Shown: positions 11,281 to 22,202 of the stretch, one piece after another | Layout: the number at the start of each line of letters is the position of its first letter | How positions within the stretch are numbered: position 1 is the first letter of the stretch | Source: Archivesica marissinica | Taxonomy: Eukaryota; Mollusca; Bivalvia; Venerida; Vesicomyidae | Length of the DNA stretch: 64,000 nucleotides | Direction of reading: 5' to 3' | Assembly: GCA_014843695.1 (NCBI GenBank) | Contig: CM026397.1 | Span: forward strand, 33,136,056-33,200,055 | The notes under the pieces: generated by a model | Seen by the model: only the letters and a program-made list of their open reading frames with translations | What the model was told of the DNA's origin: nothing | Databases searched by the model: none | Program-made: the position numbers and the translations under genes

Positions 11281-11761
11281 ATATATTAATTGTTGTGCAT
11301 CAGTGTATTGTTTTATATATTAATTGTTGTGCATCAGTGTATTGTTTTATATGTTAATTGTTGTGCATCAGTGTATTGTTTTATATATTAATTGTTGTGC
11401 ATCAGTGTATTGTTTTATATATTAATTGTTGTGCATCAGTGTATTGTTTTATATATTAATTGTTGTGCATCAGTGTATTGTTTTATATATTAATTGTTGT
11501 GCATCAGTGTATTGTTTTATATGTTAATTGTTGTGCATCAGTGTATTGTTTTATATATTAATTGTTGTGCATCAGTGTATTGTTTTATATATTAATTGTT
11601 GTGCATCAGTGTATTGTTTTATATATTAATTGTTGTGCATCAGTGTATTGTTTTATATAATTATTAATTGTTGTGCATCAGTGTATTGTTTTATATATTA
11701 ATTGTTGTGCATCAGTGTATTGTTTTATATATTAATTGTTGTGCATCAGTGTATTGTTTTA
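11281..11761. repeat. 34-bp minisatellite, about 14 copies
   Basis: The unit is TTAATTGTTGTGCATCAGTG plus TATTGTTTTATATA, highly uniform, with a rare ATGTTAATT variant and one short insertion near 11659. It amplifies the TGTGCATCAGTG segment that is single-copy in family F copy 1. Confidence 0.95.
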
Positions 11762-11882
11762 CGATTTGTAATGGACTGAAGTTAACAAGGATATCTCAAA
11801 TTGAGCCCAGTTTTATTCAAAAATGAGAGAGAGAAAATCATTATCATAACGGGTGGCATACATCTACAAAGTAAAAAAAAAG

Positions 11883-12116
11883 TGTATACAAATTGATTTT
11901 AGCTCGATTGCGAAACAAGTTCTTACAACTTATATTAATCACTCTCGAGACCTCATTCCTGATGGAATCCATCGCCACGAGGGAGAGAGAAGAGGCAATG
12001 TGGAATTTAAATGCCTTGCCTAAGAGCACAATCGTAATGGCTACAGCGGGGCTCGAACTCCGGACCTTTCGCACCTGAAGCGAACACACATCCACTGCGC
12101 TATCACGACTTCCACA
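11883..12116 (-). mobile_element. SINE-3, near full-length
   Basis: In minus orientation the tRNA-like head lies at the right (about 12045-12116), with B-box-like GGGGCTCGAACTC and an anticodon-arm-like TTCGC/GCGAA stem. The body contains CCTCATTCCTGATGGAATCC and GAGGCAATGTGGAATTTAAA. The 3' end is TTTTAGCTCGATTGCGAAAC plus AACTTATATTAATC. Confidence 0.85.
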
Positions 12117-12180
12117 ATGTATCCTCGACTTATGGAAGGCTCAGGCTTAAAATCAGATTTTTTTCAACCCAAAGTGTCAC

Positions 12181-13137
12181 CATCGTTTTATGGCCAAGAT
12201 CTACTTATGGTCGGGTATATACGACAGACAGGAGAATATGTGAACAACTTACATTTATTTTTGCCGCCGAGATCATCGAAAAACTCTGGCCTGAAAATAT
12301 AAAAACAAAACATAAGTATATTATTTATATATTGACAAGTGATTACGATGCACTTTCTTCCAGCTTATATTATCGATTTGTCTTTATCTTCCACACCGGG
12401 TATTTCGGTAAGTGCATGCATACACCTGCAACACATGAACATCATGCTATTTTAATGTGCACTGGGAGAAAATATTAACTGTTCCAGAATTGGAGAGAGA
12501 TATGCATGAGAAACAGCAATAAAACAAACTATAGACAAACAACAACTGAACTTTTATTGTCATTTAAATGCAGACTGCAAACACATAAATAGAGACTGAT
12601 AAGAGGTGGGGAGATACTATTGCACCCTGGTTAATTCCAAATATATCGAGTAAATAATTCAGTTTTTCCCCCCTGCAATTCCAAATCAACTCATCAGCAT
12701 TTTGACAAGTCTTCAAGAATCCAGGGCTCATTCTAGAGGTCAAAATAATCACCCTAATCACCCTGACTTCGCCCCCACTGGGTGCCCCACTTCTCCCTAA
12801 AAAAATATGTTTTTACGATTTTCATACAAAATGATGTCCAGTATGCTACACTGGCAATTGTAAAGCACACCTTCTATTCAAATGGTGTATTTAATGGTCC
12901 TATTGTGTATTTTAACCCATTTTGTTGAAATAATACCATTTAAGGGCACAATCGCACGCTTTCAAAATTTCTGACCTAGGAATTTGAGCACTGGTATCTA
13001 TAGTATAATTAAACAGCTCGTAACTGATATTCAACTGTTTCACGTCAGTTTCTATTTTGGCCACTGCCTCTAATTTCCTCAATGGTCATTTGAGCACTTC
13101 TTACTTGATCTTTTTTTCCTTTTTTTTTATGTGTGTG
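12181..13137. other. Unique sequence, nothing identified
   Basis: No repeat family shared with the window and no convincing exon. Confidence 0.45.
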
Positions 13138-13423
13138 TGTTATACGTTTATTTATCGTCGCTACCGGTTGCCCATATGAGCGACGCCTCCTGAAGAGATT
13201 AGTCATTTTCAGTTTTTTGGACGATAGTGCAATGATACAGACAGGGACCCATTCCAGAGTCTCCTCTGGTTCTTTTACATGCACAGTGTACAGCACCGAC
13301 ATGAGACCTCGGTTTAAAGTCCCATCTGAAAGACTGTTAATTTTATTAGGGTCAGACGGGGGATCGAACCTGCGATCCTTGGGTTACCAGTCCAGCGTGT
13401 TACCACTGGACTACAGATCCGTC
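13138..13423 (-). mobile_element. SINE-1, full-length copy
   Basis: The right end (about 13360-13423) is the tRNA-like head in minus orientation: A-box-like CCAGTGGTAACACGC, a CTGGA/TCCAG anticodon stem with GGT in the anticodon position, and B box GGTTCGATCCC. The body contains CAGTCTTTCAGATGGGAC and GGTCTCATGTCGGTGCTGTA. The 3' tail reads GGGCAACCGGTAGCGACGAT then AAATAAACGTA. About 285 bp. Confidence 0.9.
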
Positions 13424-14101
13424 TTTTTTTGTGATACCATGCATCTTCAATTAATAGGATTGTCGGCCACGTTTCATTTTAAGACAAGTTTGTGTTTGTT
13501 TTACTATGTGCTCTATACCATATGAAGCCATTTATCAACCAACTCTAAATATATTGTTATTTAATTAATTGCGCAAAACACCTTACTTTGCAGCATAGAT
13601 TGTCATGATAACGCCTAAATGTTGAAAATCCCCACAAATGTGTTTTACGCAACTTTGGGCAATAATAAATGAAATGTACGTAATATTAATTTCTTCTCGT
13701 CATCTACCGTGACCTGTCGCGTTCCTTGCAGTAACTATTATTACAACACTAACAGTTCTATCTATCTACTCCCACAATTAGCATGTAAAAACTGTACTAA
13801 TTACAAGTACAGAGAATAAGTGTGCAAGCAAGTGAAATTAATGAAACCACACAATTGTTCTGACATTATTGGGTTAATCTTGTAGAAACTTTCCAAGGTG
13901 AATGGACTAATACAATACGCTGATATCATATAGGCACAACTTTTGGCACATTTAGAGAGTAACTGTGAGTCACAGAATGTATTTACATAGAGTTTGCGGC
14001 ACAGTGGGTGGTGCACTTTGAGAGTAACATATATATTAGAGAATTGATGGTTACCGTATATATTCTGCCATAAGTCGACATTTTTGCTTCTAAAAAGTGC
14101 T
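13424..14101. other. Unique sequence
   Basis: No gene is seen. A CCATAAGTCGAC motif near 14071 and ACGACTTATGACAG near 14341 form an inverted pair around MITE B copy 2, possibly the remains of an older inverted-repeat element. Confidence 0.4.
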
Positions 14102-14331
14102 TTAACCCATTCAACACCAAGTAACTGACATGGACTGGTCCATGATATTTTTAGACCAATAAATTAATAACAAAATTACATTTATCAAAATGGGTAATTT
14201 TTTTTCTAAAAATAGTTATATTACTTGAAAAAAGTGCAGATCCTGATGAGACAGCTCGTCATGAGCCGGCTCATCTGGATCTACACTTTTTTGTAAGCCA
14301 ATTTAGAGGTCTGTGGTGTTGAAAGGGTTAA
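14102..14331 (-). mobile_element. MITE family B, copy 2, full length
   Basis: Intact from TTAACCCATTCAACACC to GGTGTTGAAAGGGTTAA. The central near-palindrome spans about 14230-14290 (GATCCTGATGAGACAGCTCG against CGAGCCGGCTCATCTGGATC). No coding capacity. Confidence 0.95.
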
Positions 14332-14920
14332 AATGATCCAACGACTTATGACAGAGTCTTACAACAACAAAATAATGTAAATGAATTTATTTTTATTTTA
14401 AAAACAACATAGTCATGTGTTGCTAATATGAGAGAAATCTCTAATTTTCTATTACCTCCCTTGGCAGATAAAGTCTGATTTATTCCAAAATGTGAATAGG
14501 TCCTTTTTATAGTTAGAATCCTTTGTTTTTACTGTTGTTCCCTAACCAGATGTTGCGGTATGATAATTGTGATTTTATCAAAATCGTGTTAATTAACTGA
14601 TAGCATTGTTTTACAAATAAGTACGCATTGCATATACTGTAAGAGATATGTCGAGATATAGTAATTTAATAATCATATAAAGCGATAATGGAATAAAATT
14701 GCTAGCATGTTGTGCAAAGGAAACAACGATAAAAACAGAGGAAAACACTTAATAGCACCTATCTACTTTTAGGGAGTATTCAGGGGCAGTAACTGACCGA
14801 TGTCTCCCAGTGTATTATATTACTTTTATTTCGACCATTTGTTGTTCATAACAATTACTGCTTTGACAGATTTTAAGTAACACTAAATTTTCAGAATAAG
14901 TTAGTTACAGTTAGTGTGTG
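14332..14920. other. Unique AT-rich sequence
   Basis: Nothing recognised. Confidence 0.45.
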
Positions 14921-15035
14921 TAGAGTATGCCTGCATCAGCACCATTTGGTTTTATATTGCCGGCAGGCAGTTTACGTAACAAAACCTTTCCTGGGCAAGC
15001 TCCACCCTCAGTAAGAAACTGCCAACTTTTTTCAT
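14921..15035 (-). mobile_element. SINE-2, 3' fragment
   Basis: It matches the SINE-2 3' half in reverse: GCCTGCATCAGCACCATTTG, GGCAGTTTACGTAACAAAAC, GTAAGAAACTGCCAACTTTT. The tRNA head is absent. Confidence 0.75.
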
Positions 15036-15141
15036 TTTTGCGATCTACATACACTCAAAAAGTAGCATTTTTGAAAACAGTATATCTTGGAAACGACATT
15101 TTGTTACTATTGAATTTAACTGATCAGTAGGTGTATGTATA

Positions 15142-15716
15142 CCTGTGATGTTGTCACTTAGGGATCATGTAAAACAGATTAGAAATTTCTTAGTAGTAAT
15201 CATGTGATATTGTCATTTAGGGATGGATCATTTAATATAGATTACTAATTGGGTATAGGTGATTGTGTGGTACTGTCACGTAGGGATCATTTAATACAGA
15301 TTACTAATTGGGTATAGGTGATTGTGTGGTACTGTCACGTAGGGATCATTTAATACAGATTACTAATTGGGTATAGGTGATTGTGTGGTACTGTCACGTA
15401 GGGATCATTTAATACAGATTACTAATTGGGTATAGATGATTGTGTGGTACTGTCACGTAGGGATCATTTAATACAGATTACTAATTGGGTATAGGTGATT
15501 GTGTAGTACTGTCACGTAGGGATCATTTAATACAGATTACTAATTGGGTATAGGTGATTGTGTGGTACTGTCACGTAGGGATCATTTAATACAGATTACT
15601 AATTGGGTAGAGGTGATTGTGTGGTACTGTCACGTAGGGATCATTTAATACAGATTACTAATTGGGTAGAGGTGATTGTGTGGTACTGTCATTTAGGAAT
15701 CATTTAATACAGATTA
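15142..15716. repeat. 59-bp minisatellite, about 9 copies
   Basis: The unit contains GATTGTGTGGTACTGTCACG and TAGGGATCATTTAATACAGA. Inner units are almost identical and the first two (from about 15142) are diverged. Confidence 0.95.
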
Positions 15717-15800
15717 GTGCAAGCGTTAATTATAAGCAGGTGCAATATATGAGCATTAATGGTAAATTTGATCTGTACCATAACTCATTGTGGTCATTGA

Positions 15801-16680
15801 CCACGTGGCCTGACTGTATGATCAATGTAACCACGTGGCCTGACTGTATGATCAATGTAACCACGTGGCCTGACTGTATGATCAATGTAACCACGTGGCC
15901 TGACTGTATGATCAATGTAACCACGTGGCCTGACTGTATGATCAATGTAACCACACGGCCTGACTGTATGGTCAATGTAACCACACGGCCTGACTGTATG
16001 ATCAATGTAACCACACGGCCTGGCTGTATGGTCAATGTAACCACGTGGCCTGACTGTATGATCAATGTAACCACACGGCCTGACTGTATGGTCAATGTAA
16101 CCACACGGCCTGACTGTATGATCAATGTAACCACACGGCCTGGCTGTATGGTCAATGTAACCACGTGGCCTGACTGTATGATCAATGTAACCACACGGCC
16201 TGACTGTATGGTCAATGTAACCACACGGCCTGACTGTATGATCAATGTAACCACACGGCCTGGCTGTATGGTCAATGTAACCACGTGGCCTGACTGTATG
16301 ATCAATGTAACCACACGGCCTGACTGTATGGTCAATGTAACCACACGGCCTGACTGTATGATCAATGTAACCACACGGCCTGGCTGTATGGTCAATGTAA
16401 CCACACGGCCTGACTGTATGATCAATGTAGCTATGCGGCCTGACTGTATGATCAATGTAGCCACACGGCCTGACTGTTTGATCAATGTAACCACACGGCC
16501 TGACTGTATGATCAATGTAGCCACATGGCCTGACTGTATGATCAATGTAACCACACGGCCTGACTGCATGATCAATGTAGCCACACGGCCTGACTGTATG
16601 ATCAATGTAACCACATGGCCTGACTGCATGATCAATGTAGCCACACGGCCTGACTGTATGATCAATGTAACCACATGGCA
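15801..16680. repeat. 30-bp minisatellite with 120-bp higher-order repeat
   Basis: About 29 units of TGACTGTATGATCAATGTAA + CCACGTGGCC. Between about 16021 and 16410 a four-unit set (CGTGG, then three CACGG units with alternating ATGATC/ATGGTC and one TGGCTG unit) recurs every 120 bp, with line-to-line identity. Frames of up to 355 residues run through it on both strands because the unit lacks stops. They are not supported as genes. Confidence 0.95.
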
Positions 16681-16754
16681 TGATATATTCCACATAGCCA
16701 TATGCTTCATTGTCTGCAGAGACTTATGATGCACACAATCTAAGGTGAATGGTA

Positions 16755-16880
16755 GTGGTTAACTTATACTAATCGCTCTCGTTGGCGCGGATGAAAGCCT
16801 AAATGTGGTCATTCGTGTGAGAGGAAACTGTAGTACCCAGAGAAAACCAACCTGTCCGATCTGGCGACCACCGAAAAATG
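16755..16880 (-). mobile_element. SINE-4, 3' fragment
   Basis: CTTATACTAATCGCTCTCGT, GCGGATGAAAGCC, and CCTGTCCGATCTGGCGACCA match the SINE-4 body at 29690 and 63760. The tRNA-like head is missing. A 16-bp unit (AGCGGTTAATGGTGGA) follows in about four tandem copies at 16880-16936. Confidence 0.75.
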
Positions 16881-17058
16881 GTAGCGGTTAATGGTGGAAG
16901 CGGTTAATGGTGGAAGCGGTTAATGGTGGAAGTGGGTCTATCATATAGCCATGAGTGGTGATAATATTTCCTATACAATTGTTTTATATTCAACACCTCT
17001 GTTAGAGACATACATCAGTTTATTTTGCTAAGCAAATTGGTTGTAAACTGCACTTCTG

Positions 17059-17303
17059 TTTAACCCTTTCAACACCACAGACCTCTAAATTGGCTTACAA
17101 AAAAGTGTAGATCCAGATGAGCCGGCTCGTGACGAGCCGTCTCATCAGGATCTGCACTTTTTTCAAGTAATATAACTATTTTTAAAAAAAAAATTACCCA
17201 TTTTGATGAATGAACTGATCCAAATGTAATTTTGTTATTAATTTATTGGTCTAAAAATATCATGGACCAGTCCATGTCAGTTACTTGGTGTTGACTGGGT
17301 TAA
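17059..17303 (+). mobile_element. MITE family B, copy 3, full length
   Basis: TTAACCCTTTCAACACCACA at the left and a TTGGTGTTGACTGGGTTAA right end. The central palindrome is complete (GATGAGCCGGCTCGTGACGA, then GCCGTCTCATC). The orientation is opposite to copies 1 and 2. Confidence 0.95.
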
Positions 17304-17387
17304 TTCACTCTACCTTTCACATAAGCAGTAATCATGTCTACCAGATTAGCTTTGAACAAAGCTATTTAGTGTCCAATTTTTTTATTG

Positions 17388-17664
17388 TGTTTTACGTTTA
17401 TTTATCGTCGCTAGCGGGTTGCCCATATGAGCGACGCCTCATGAAGATATTAGTCATTTTAGATTTTTGGAGGATAGTGCAATGATACAGTCATTCCAGA
17501 GTCTCCTCTGGTTCTTTTACATGCACAGTGTAAAGCACCGACACGAGACCTCGGATTAACGTCCCATCTGAAAGACTGTTAATTTTATTAGGGTCAGACG
17601 GGGGATCGAACCTGCGATCCCTGGATTACCAGTCCAGCGTGTTACCACTGGACTACAGATCCGG
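17388..17664 (-). mobile_element. SINE-1 copy
   Basis: Full-length layout with tRNA-like head at right (GGACTACAGATCC, GGATCGAACCTGCGATCC) and shared 3' tail at left. A small deletion lies after ACAG near 17490. Confidence 0.9.
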
Positions 17665-17937
17665 CTGTTATGAAAACATAAGACAATAATCACAATATCT
17701 AATCATCCACTCCTTACAATATCTCGGTGTGCAGCACATTCTAAGTAAAGGCATAACGGGGCTTACAGTGAAGAGAGATGCTATGGACAATGAGTTGATC
17801 TATATGATGCACTACTGCAGATAATTAATTCACTTCTAGAGGATGGAACATATAATAGGTCACCAGTCCAATAGTATGATTATTGTATTGAATGAGCTTT
17901 CTTCACAATCACGAGAGAGTAGTGGATTTACATTTGT

Positions 17938-18582
17938 ATTGTATGTGCAATAACTACACTTATTGTGTGTGCAATAACTACACTTATTGTATGTGCAATA
18001 ACTACACTTATTGTGTGTGCAATAACTACACTTATTGTGTGTGCAATAACTACACTTATTGTGTGTGCAATAACTACACTTATTGTGTGTGCAATAACTA
18101 CACTTATTGTATGTGCAATAACTACACTTATTGTATGTGCAATAACTACACTTATTGTATGTGCAATAACTACACTTATTGTATGTGCAATAACTACACT
18201 TATTGTATGTGCAATAACTACACTTATTGTATGTGCAATAACTACACTTATTGTGTGTGCAATAACTACACTTATTGTGTGTGCAATAACTACACTTATT
18301 GTTGTGCAATAACTACACTTATTGTTGTGCAATAACTACACTTATTGTATGTGCAATAACTACACTTATTGTATGTGCAATAACTACACTTATTGTGTGT
18401 GCAATAACTACACTTATTGTGTGTGCAATAACTACACTTATTGTGTGTGCAATAACTACACTTATTGTATGTGCAATAACTACACTTATTGTACAATAAC
18501 TACACTTATTGTATGTGCAATAACTACACTTATCGTATGTGCAATAACTACACTCATTGTACATACAATAACTACACATAGG
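17938..18582. repeat. 24-bp minisatellite, about 27 copies
   Basis: The unit ACTACACTTATTGTGTGTGC plus AATA alternates GTGTG and GTATG forms. Four units near 18300-18330 and 18490 have small deletions that shift the frame. The unit is stop-free in most frames, producing several overlapping cysteine-rich or isoleucine-rich artefact frames on both strands. Confidence 0.95.
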
Positions 18583-19115
18583 TGCAATAACAGCAGTACA
18601 AAGTCATCTCACATATAATCTACAAGATCAGATCTTAACTTTAATAAATGACAGGACAATTCAATATCATACCATGTACCAACAGTACAATGACTCAGTG
18701 TCATAACATACCACCAAGCACACTATCTCTCATTCAAACACAAACACCGATCCACCCATCTCTTCTTACTTAATTAAGTCTCCTGCTGGTATTTGTAAAC
18801 ACCATATTTCAAAAAAACCATATAATATGAAGTATTTTCTGAGTCATATATTGTGTTCTAATTACAGTAGAATTATATATCAGCCATTTAAGTGAAAAAT
18901 TTAGAACCCGCTGTTGTCTGACAATTCAACACAGAGAAGACCAAATCAATCTCCCCAAAAGAAGAGTATCACAGTTTTCTGTTTTCTAAAGTAAAGAACT
19001 TGAGAAACCTGCTGATTAATTGCATGTAACATGGTACCATGGAAATAACTGGCTGCTGTTTTAGTTACCATCAGACGTTTTCAATAGATTGAATATTTCT
19101 GCAAGTTGTAATTTG
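18583..19115. other. Unique sequence
   Basis: No gene or repeat recognised. Confidence 0.45.
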
Positions 19116-20027
19116 TGTGTTTTACATTTATTTATCATGGCTACCGTTTGTCCATATGAGCAACGCCTCCTGAAGAGATTAGTCATTTTAGATTTTAGGA
19201 GGATCAGGCAATGATACAGACAGAGACCCATTCCAGAGTCTCCTGGTTCTTTTACGTGCACAGTGTAAAGCACCGATACAAGACCTCGGTTTAAAGTCCC
19301 ATCTGAAACACAGGGATTCGGCACGTTTGGGGGTACTAGTATATATATTTAAGTACAGGGATTCTACTCTGTGGGATGTCAGATTTCGCATCGATCAGTA
19401 AAATGGCCATATCTGAAACAATTTTGTACAAAGCTGTCCAAATATAACGCCTATCCCGAGTCTTTATATTGTTCTTCAAATAAAACACGACTTTAAGCTG
19501 CATGCATGTATACTTTGCAAACAATTGCCACATACATTGGCCATAGCAGGTCACATTTCCATACTAGGACACGGGTTCTGTCAGCAACAAAAAAAAATCT
19601 TCGACTGGAGAGTTTTAACTGTGAATAACATTATCAATAAAATGTGTTTCCACTAACCTGTATGTTTATTCGGCAAAAATGTACGTCAAAAAGAGATTTC
19701 GTAGCATTATCAATTTGTTTTGAAAATTTCTAAAGCGGCGCAATTCGCGTTGAAACCAGCGTTGAAACGAGCGTTCTGATTGGATTATTAGAATGTAACA
19801 AGATGTTTTTTTATATATGAAGAACAATCATAATCCAATCAGAACGCTCGTTTCAACGCTCGTTTCAACGGGAATTGCGCCGCTTTTGTTTCAGATATGG
19901 CCATTTTACTGATCGATGCGAAATCTGACATCCCACAGAGTAGAATCCCTGTACTTATATATATATACTAGTACCCCCAAACGTGCCGAATCCCTGTGAT
20001 CTGAAAGACTGTTAATTTTACGTACTG
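19116..20027 (-). mobile_element. SINE-1 copy split by a hAT-like insertion
   Basis: The left part (19116-19308) runs from the 3' tail to CCCATCTGAAA. The right part resumes at ATCTGAAAGACTGTTAATTT (19999). The rest of the SINE, including the tRNA head, is lost and the sequence joins SINE-3 and SINE-2 fragments. Confidence 0.85.
19309..19998. mobile_element. hAT-like non-autonomous element, 690 bp
   Basis: Terminal inverted repeats of about 110 bp begin CACAGGGATTCGGCACG and end with its complement. The target duplication ATCTGAAA (8 bp) is at 19301-19308 and 19999-20006, which fits the hAT superfamily. An inner inverted pair of about 55 nt (GCGGCGCAATTCGCGTTGAA against its complement) lies at about 19735-19884 and abuts the right terminal repeat. 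There is no transposase frame. Confidence 0.88.
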
Positions 20028-20076
20028 GTTTAGTTTATACAAATTCATTTTAGCTCGATTGCGAAACAAGTTCTCA
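20028..20076 (-). mobile_element. SINE-3 3'-tail fragment
   Basis: TAGTTTATACAAATTCATTT, then AGCTCGATTGCGAAACAAGT: only the 3' tail is present. Confidence 0.7.
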
Positions 20077-20077
20077 C

Positions 20078-20190
20078 AGTACTGGTTAACAACTGGAGCC
20101 TGCCCAGGAAAAGTGTTGTTCGGTAAACTGCCGTTCACTCAAATGGGCAACCGGTTGCGACGTTAAATAAATTTATAATTTAAAAAAAAA
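20078..20190 (+). mobile_element. SINE-2 3' fragment
   Basis: GTACTGGTTAACAACTGGAG, then GGTAAACTGCCGTTCACTC and GGGCAACCGGTTGCGACGTT, ending in an A-rich tail. It carries the tail type shared with SINE-1. Confidence 0.75.
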
Positions 20191-20465
20191 TATCTGTAAG
20201 TAATTGACAGTAACTAAACACTACGTCTAACACAAGCAGCCAAACAGTTGTTCATATCTATTAATATCAATTGACAGCCAACCCTTAATTACATCATACT
20301 TTGTGTGGACAAACCATTATAGTGAACAAACTTGCAAATATTTTATGCAAACATCAATATTGATCCGATAGGAAAGCATACAGCTATGATCATGTTTGAC
20401 AAACAGAGTGTGGACAACTTCAAGCAGTCTGTAGTGGACATCAAATACAGCAATGCACATAGTTG

Positions 20466-20626
20466 TGACTTTCGTCCAAAGTCATAAATATTCTAAGTGA
20501 CTTTCGTCCAAGGTCATAAATATTCTAATTGACTTTCGTCCAAGGTCATAAATATTCTAATTGACTTTCGTCCAAGGTCATAAATATTCTAAGTGACTGT
20601 CGTCCAAGGTCATAAATATTCTAATT
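20466..20626. repeat. 32-bp minisatellite, 5 copies
   Basis: The unit is GACTTTCGTCCAAGGTCATA + AATATTCTAATT. Confidence 0.95.
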
Positions 20627-21507
20627 ATGTCCCAATTAAAATGTATTTACGTCATACATGTACTGTGTTCAGTTGTTGTTTGGTACCTGATGACAGAGCC
20701 ACATGTAAAGAACAATGTCATTGGACGAGACATAATGTCTATTTATATCTTTCTTGGAACATTAGCATTGGATGTAACATGCTGTATTATGCATCATTCT
20801 CGCATTGAAACTTGCACATATTTTGGCATTATAAAACAAAGTCTCCTGAATAACAGGGTGAAAAACTGAAAATATCAGATTCTCCAAATCTTTAAATATT
20901 GCAGACACATATTTTTACCCAGAATTCTCAGCAACATCTAACTTCCTGTCTATGGCAATTACTTCAACTCTTGGTGTATTGCTCTGCAAATGTATGGTTT
21001 CATTTGAAAACATATTTATCTTACGTGTTTTTTTCTGGCTGTTGAATGGGAAAGACAAGTCAGATTAAAAGCATAAAAAATGATTCCACCTGTTCCAAGG
21101 GTATCAAACAAACTTATTTTTGCAATGCTCTGTGGAGCTGTCGCCTAGCAACCATTTCAATTTGTAACTCATTTATAAGGTCTCCTGATGAAATTTACTG
21201 ACAACACAAGAAAATTAAATTGGATGATCTTTGTAAAGAAAGAATAATTATTTTTAAATGGAACAAAGTTCATTTTTATTTGTAAAATTAGATGGATTTG
21301 TATGTGGACAATAATTGTTCCTCTTATGAACCTAAAGACTGTTATAAAGAAGAAAGACCACTAATTAGTTTATACAAATTTATTTTAGCTCCATTGTGAA
21401 ACAAGTTCTTGCAACTTATTTAAATTAAAGACTACCTTGATGTATGTAGATCCATATTTACCACCATATTGTTCTGAGTCTCATGAAACAATCAGGTGTT
21501 AACTCTA
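20627..21507. other. Mostly unique sequence with a SINE-3 tail fragment
   Basis: A SINE-3 3' tail remnant lies at about 21366-21424 (TAGTTTATACAAATTTATTT, GAAACAAGTTCTTGCAACTT). No coding evidence. Confidence 0.5.
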
Positions 21508-21759
21508 TTAACCCATTTAATTCTGGATACATTTAAAGGCTTTCGCAAACAACATAGATCCAGATCAGCAGCAGCGTGACGCTGCATGCTGATCAGGATC
21601 AATGTTGTTTGCTACATAGCCATGTGTCTTAGCAAGATCATCTGAACAGCAAACAGCATAGAGCCTGATCAGACGGCATGGTACGTTCCATGGCAGCTGA
21701 TCTGGCTCTATGTTCTTTGTAAATACTGTTTGAATGATATCCAGAATCAAATGGGTTAA
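21508..21759 (+). mobile_element. MITE family C, copy 1, full length
   Basis: TTAACCCATTTAATTCTGGA at the left and TCCAGAATCAAATGGGTTAA at the right. There are two internal hairpins: one around AGATCCAGATCAGCAGCAGC/GCTGATCAGGATC, and a second around AGAGCCTGATCAGACGGC/GCTGATCTGGCTCTATG. About 250 bp, no coding capacity. Confidence 0.92.
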
Positions 21760-22202
21760 ACCACATTTTACACATTTAAGGATAATTTTGTAAATTAATT
21801 AATATCCCAAAAATGAAAGCGATTGACAAAACAGTAATTTCTCAGAATTTGTTAATAAGAAAGGTTTCCAAACCTGAATATATTTACTGAACAAATGGAG
21901 CTCCCTACAGTAGGTCAGTGGTGCAGCAAGTTCTAAGAAAACACATGGTGTCAATATAAATAAATAAAACAATGTCCAACAGAATTCTTTGCTATTAAAT
22001 TGAATATACTGTAATTAAGGAAGGTTTGATGGGAACACATCAAAATAAAATGTTGGTGTAAAGAATGACGGGAGAATGTCTAAAACCCGACTTCCTGTAT
22101 CAAACTGATAATGTTAACATTTGTTGTCTTATCAGGTCTGTGTTGGATGTTTTTACTACATATTGCATAATTATAGAACTGGAGACAGACTGAATGCAAG
22201 AA
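21760..22202. other. Unique sequence
   Basis: Nothing recognised. Confidence 0.45.

Larger units (their letters stand above)
11170..12180. repeat. Interspersed repeat family F, copy 2
   Basis: It shares the ordered landmarks of the copy at 4890: TTTGTTGGAACTTT, ATTATTTATAAACCATAGC, TTGTTGTGCATCAGTG and TTCAAAAATGAGAGAGA. Homology resumes after the SINE-3 insertion with TTATGGAAGG near 12131, matching the region at about 5530 in copy 1. A 34-bp array has grown inside it. Confidence 0.65.

Noticed and set aside
13045..13525. Frames recurring across the window with the peptide HVKEPEETLEW or its variants
   Set aside because: These are translations of the SINE-1 body; the same peptide recurs at each SINE-1 copy.
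15662..16729. Long frames (355, 334 and 299 residues) on both strands
   Set aside because: They consist of a 10-residue unit from a stop-free 30-bp array and occur in opposing frames at once. There is no start context or domain.
17860..18618. Cysteine/tyrosine-rich repeat protein
   Set aside because: A 24-bp array open in most frames on both strands, with unit deletions breaking each frame.
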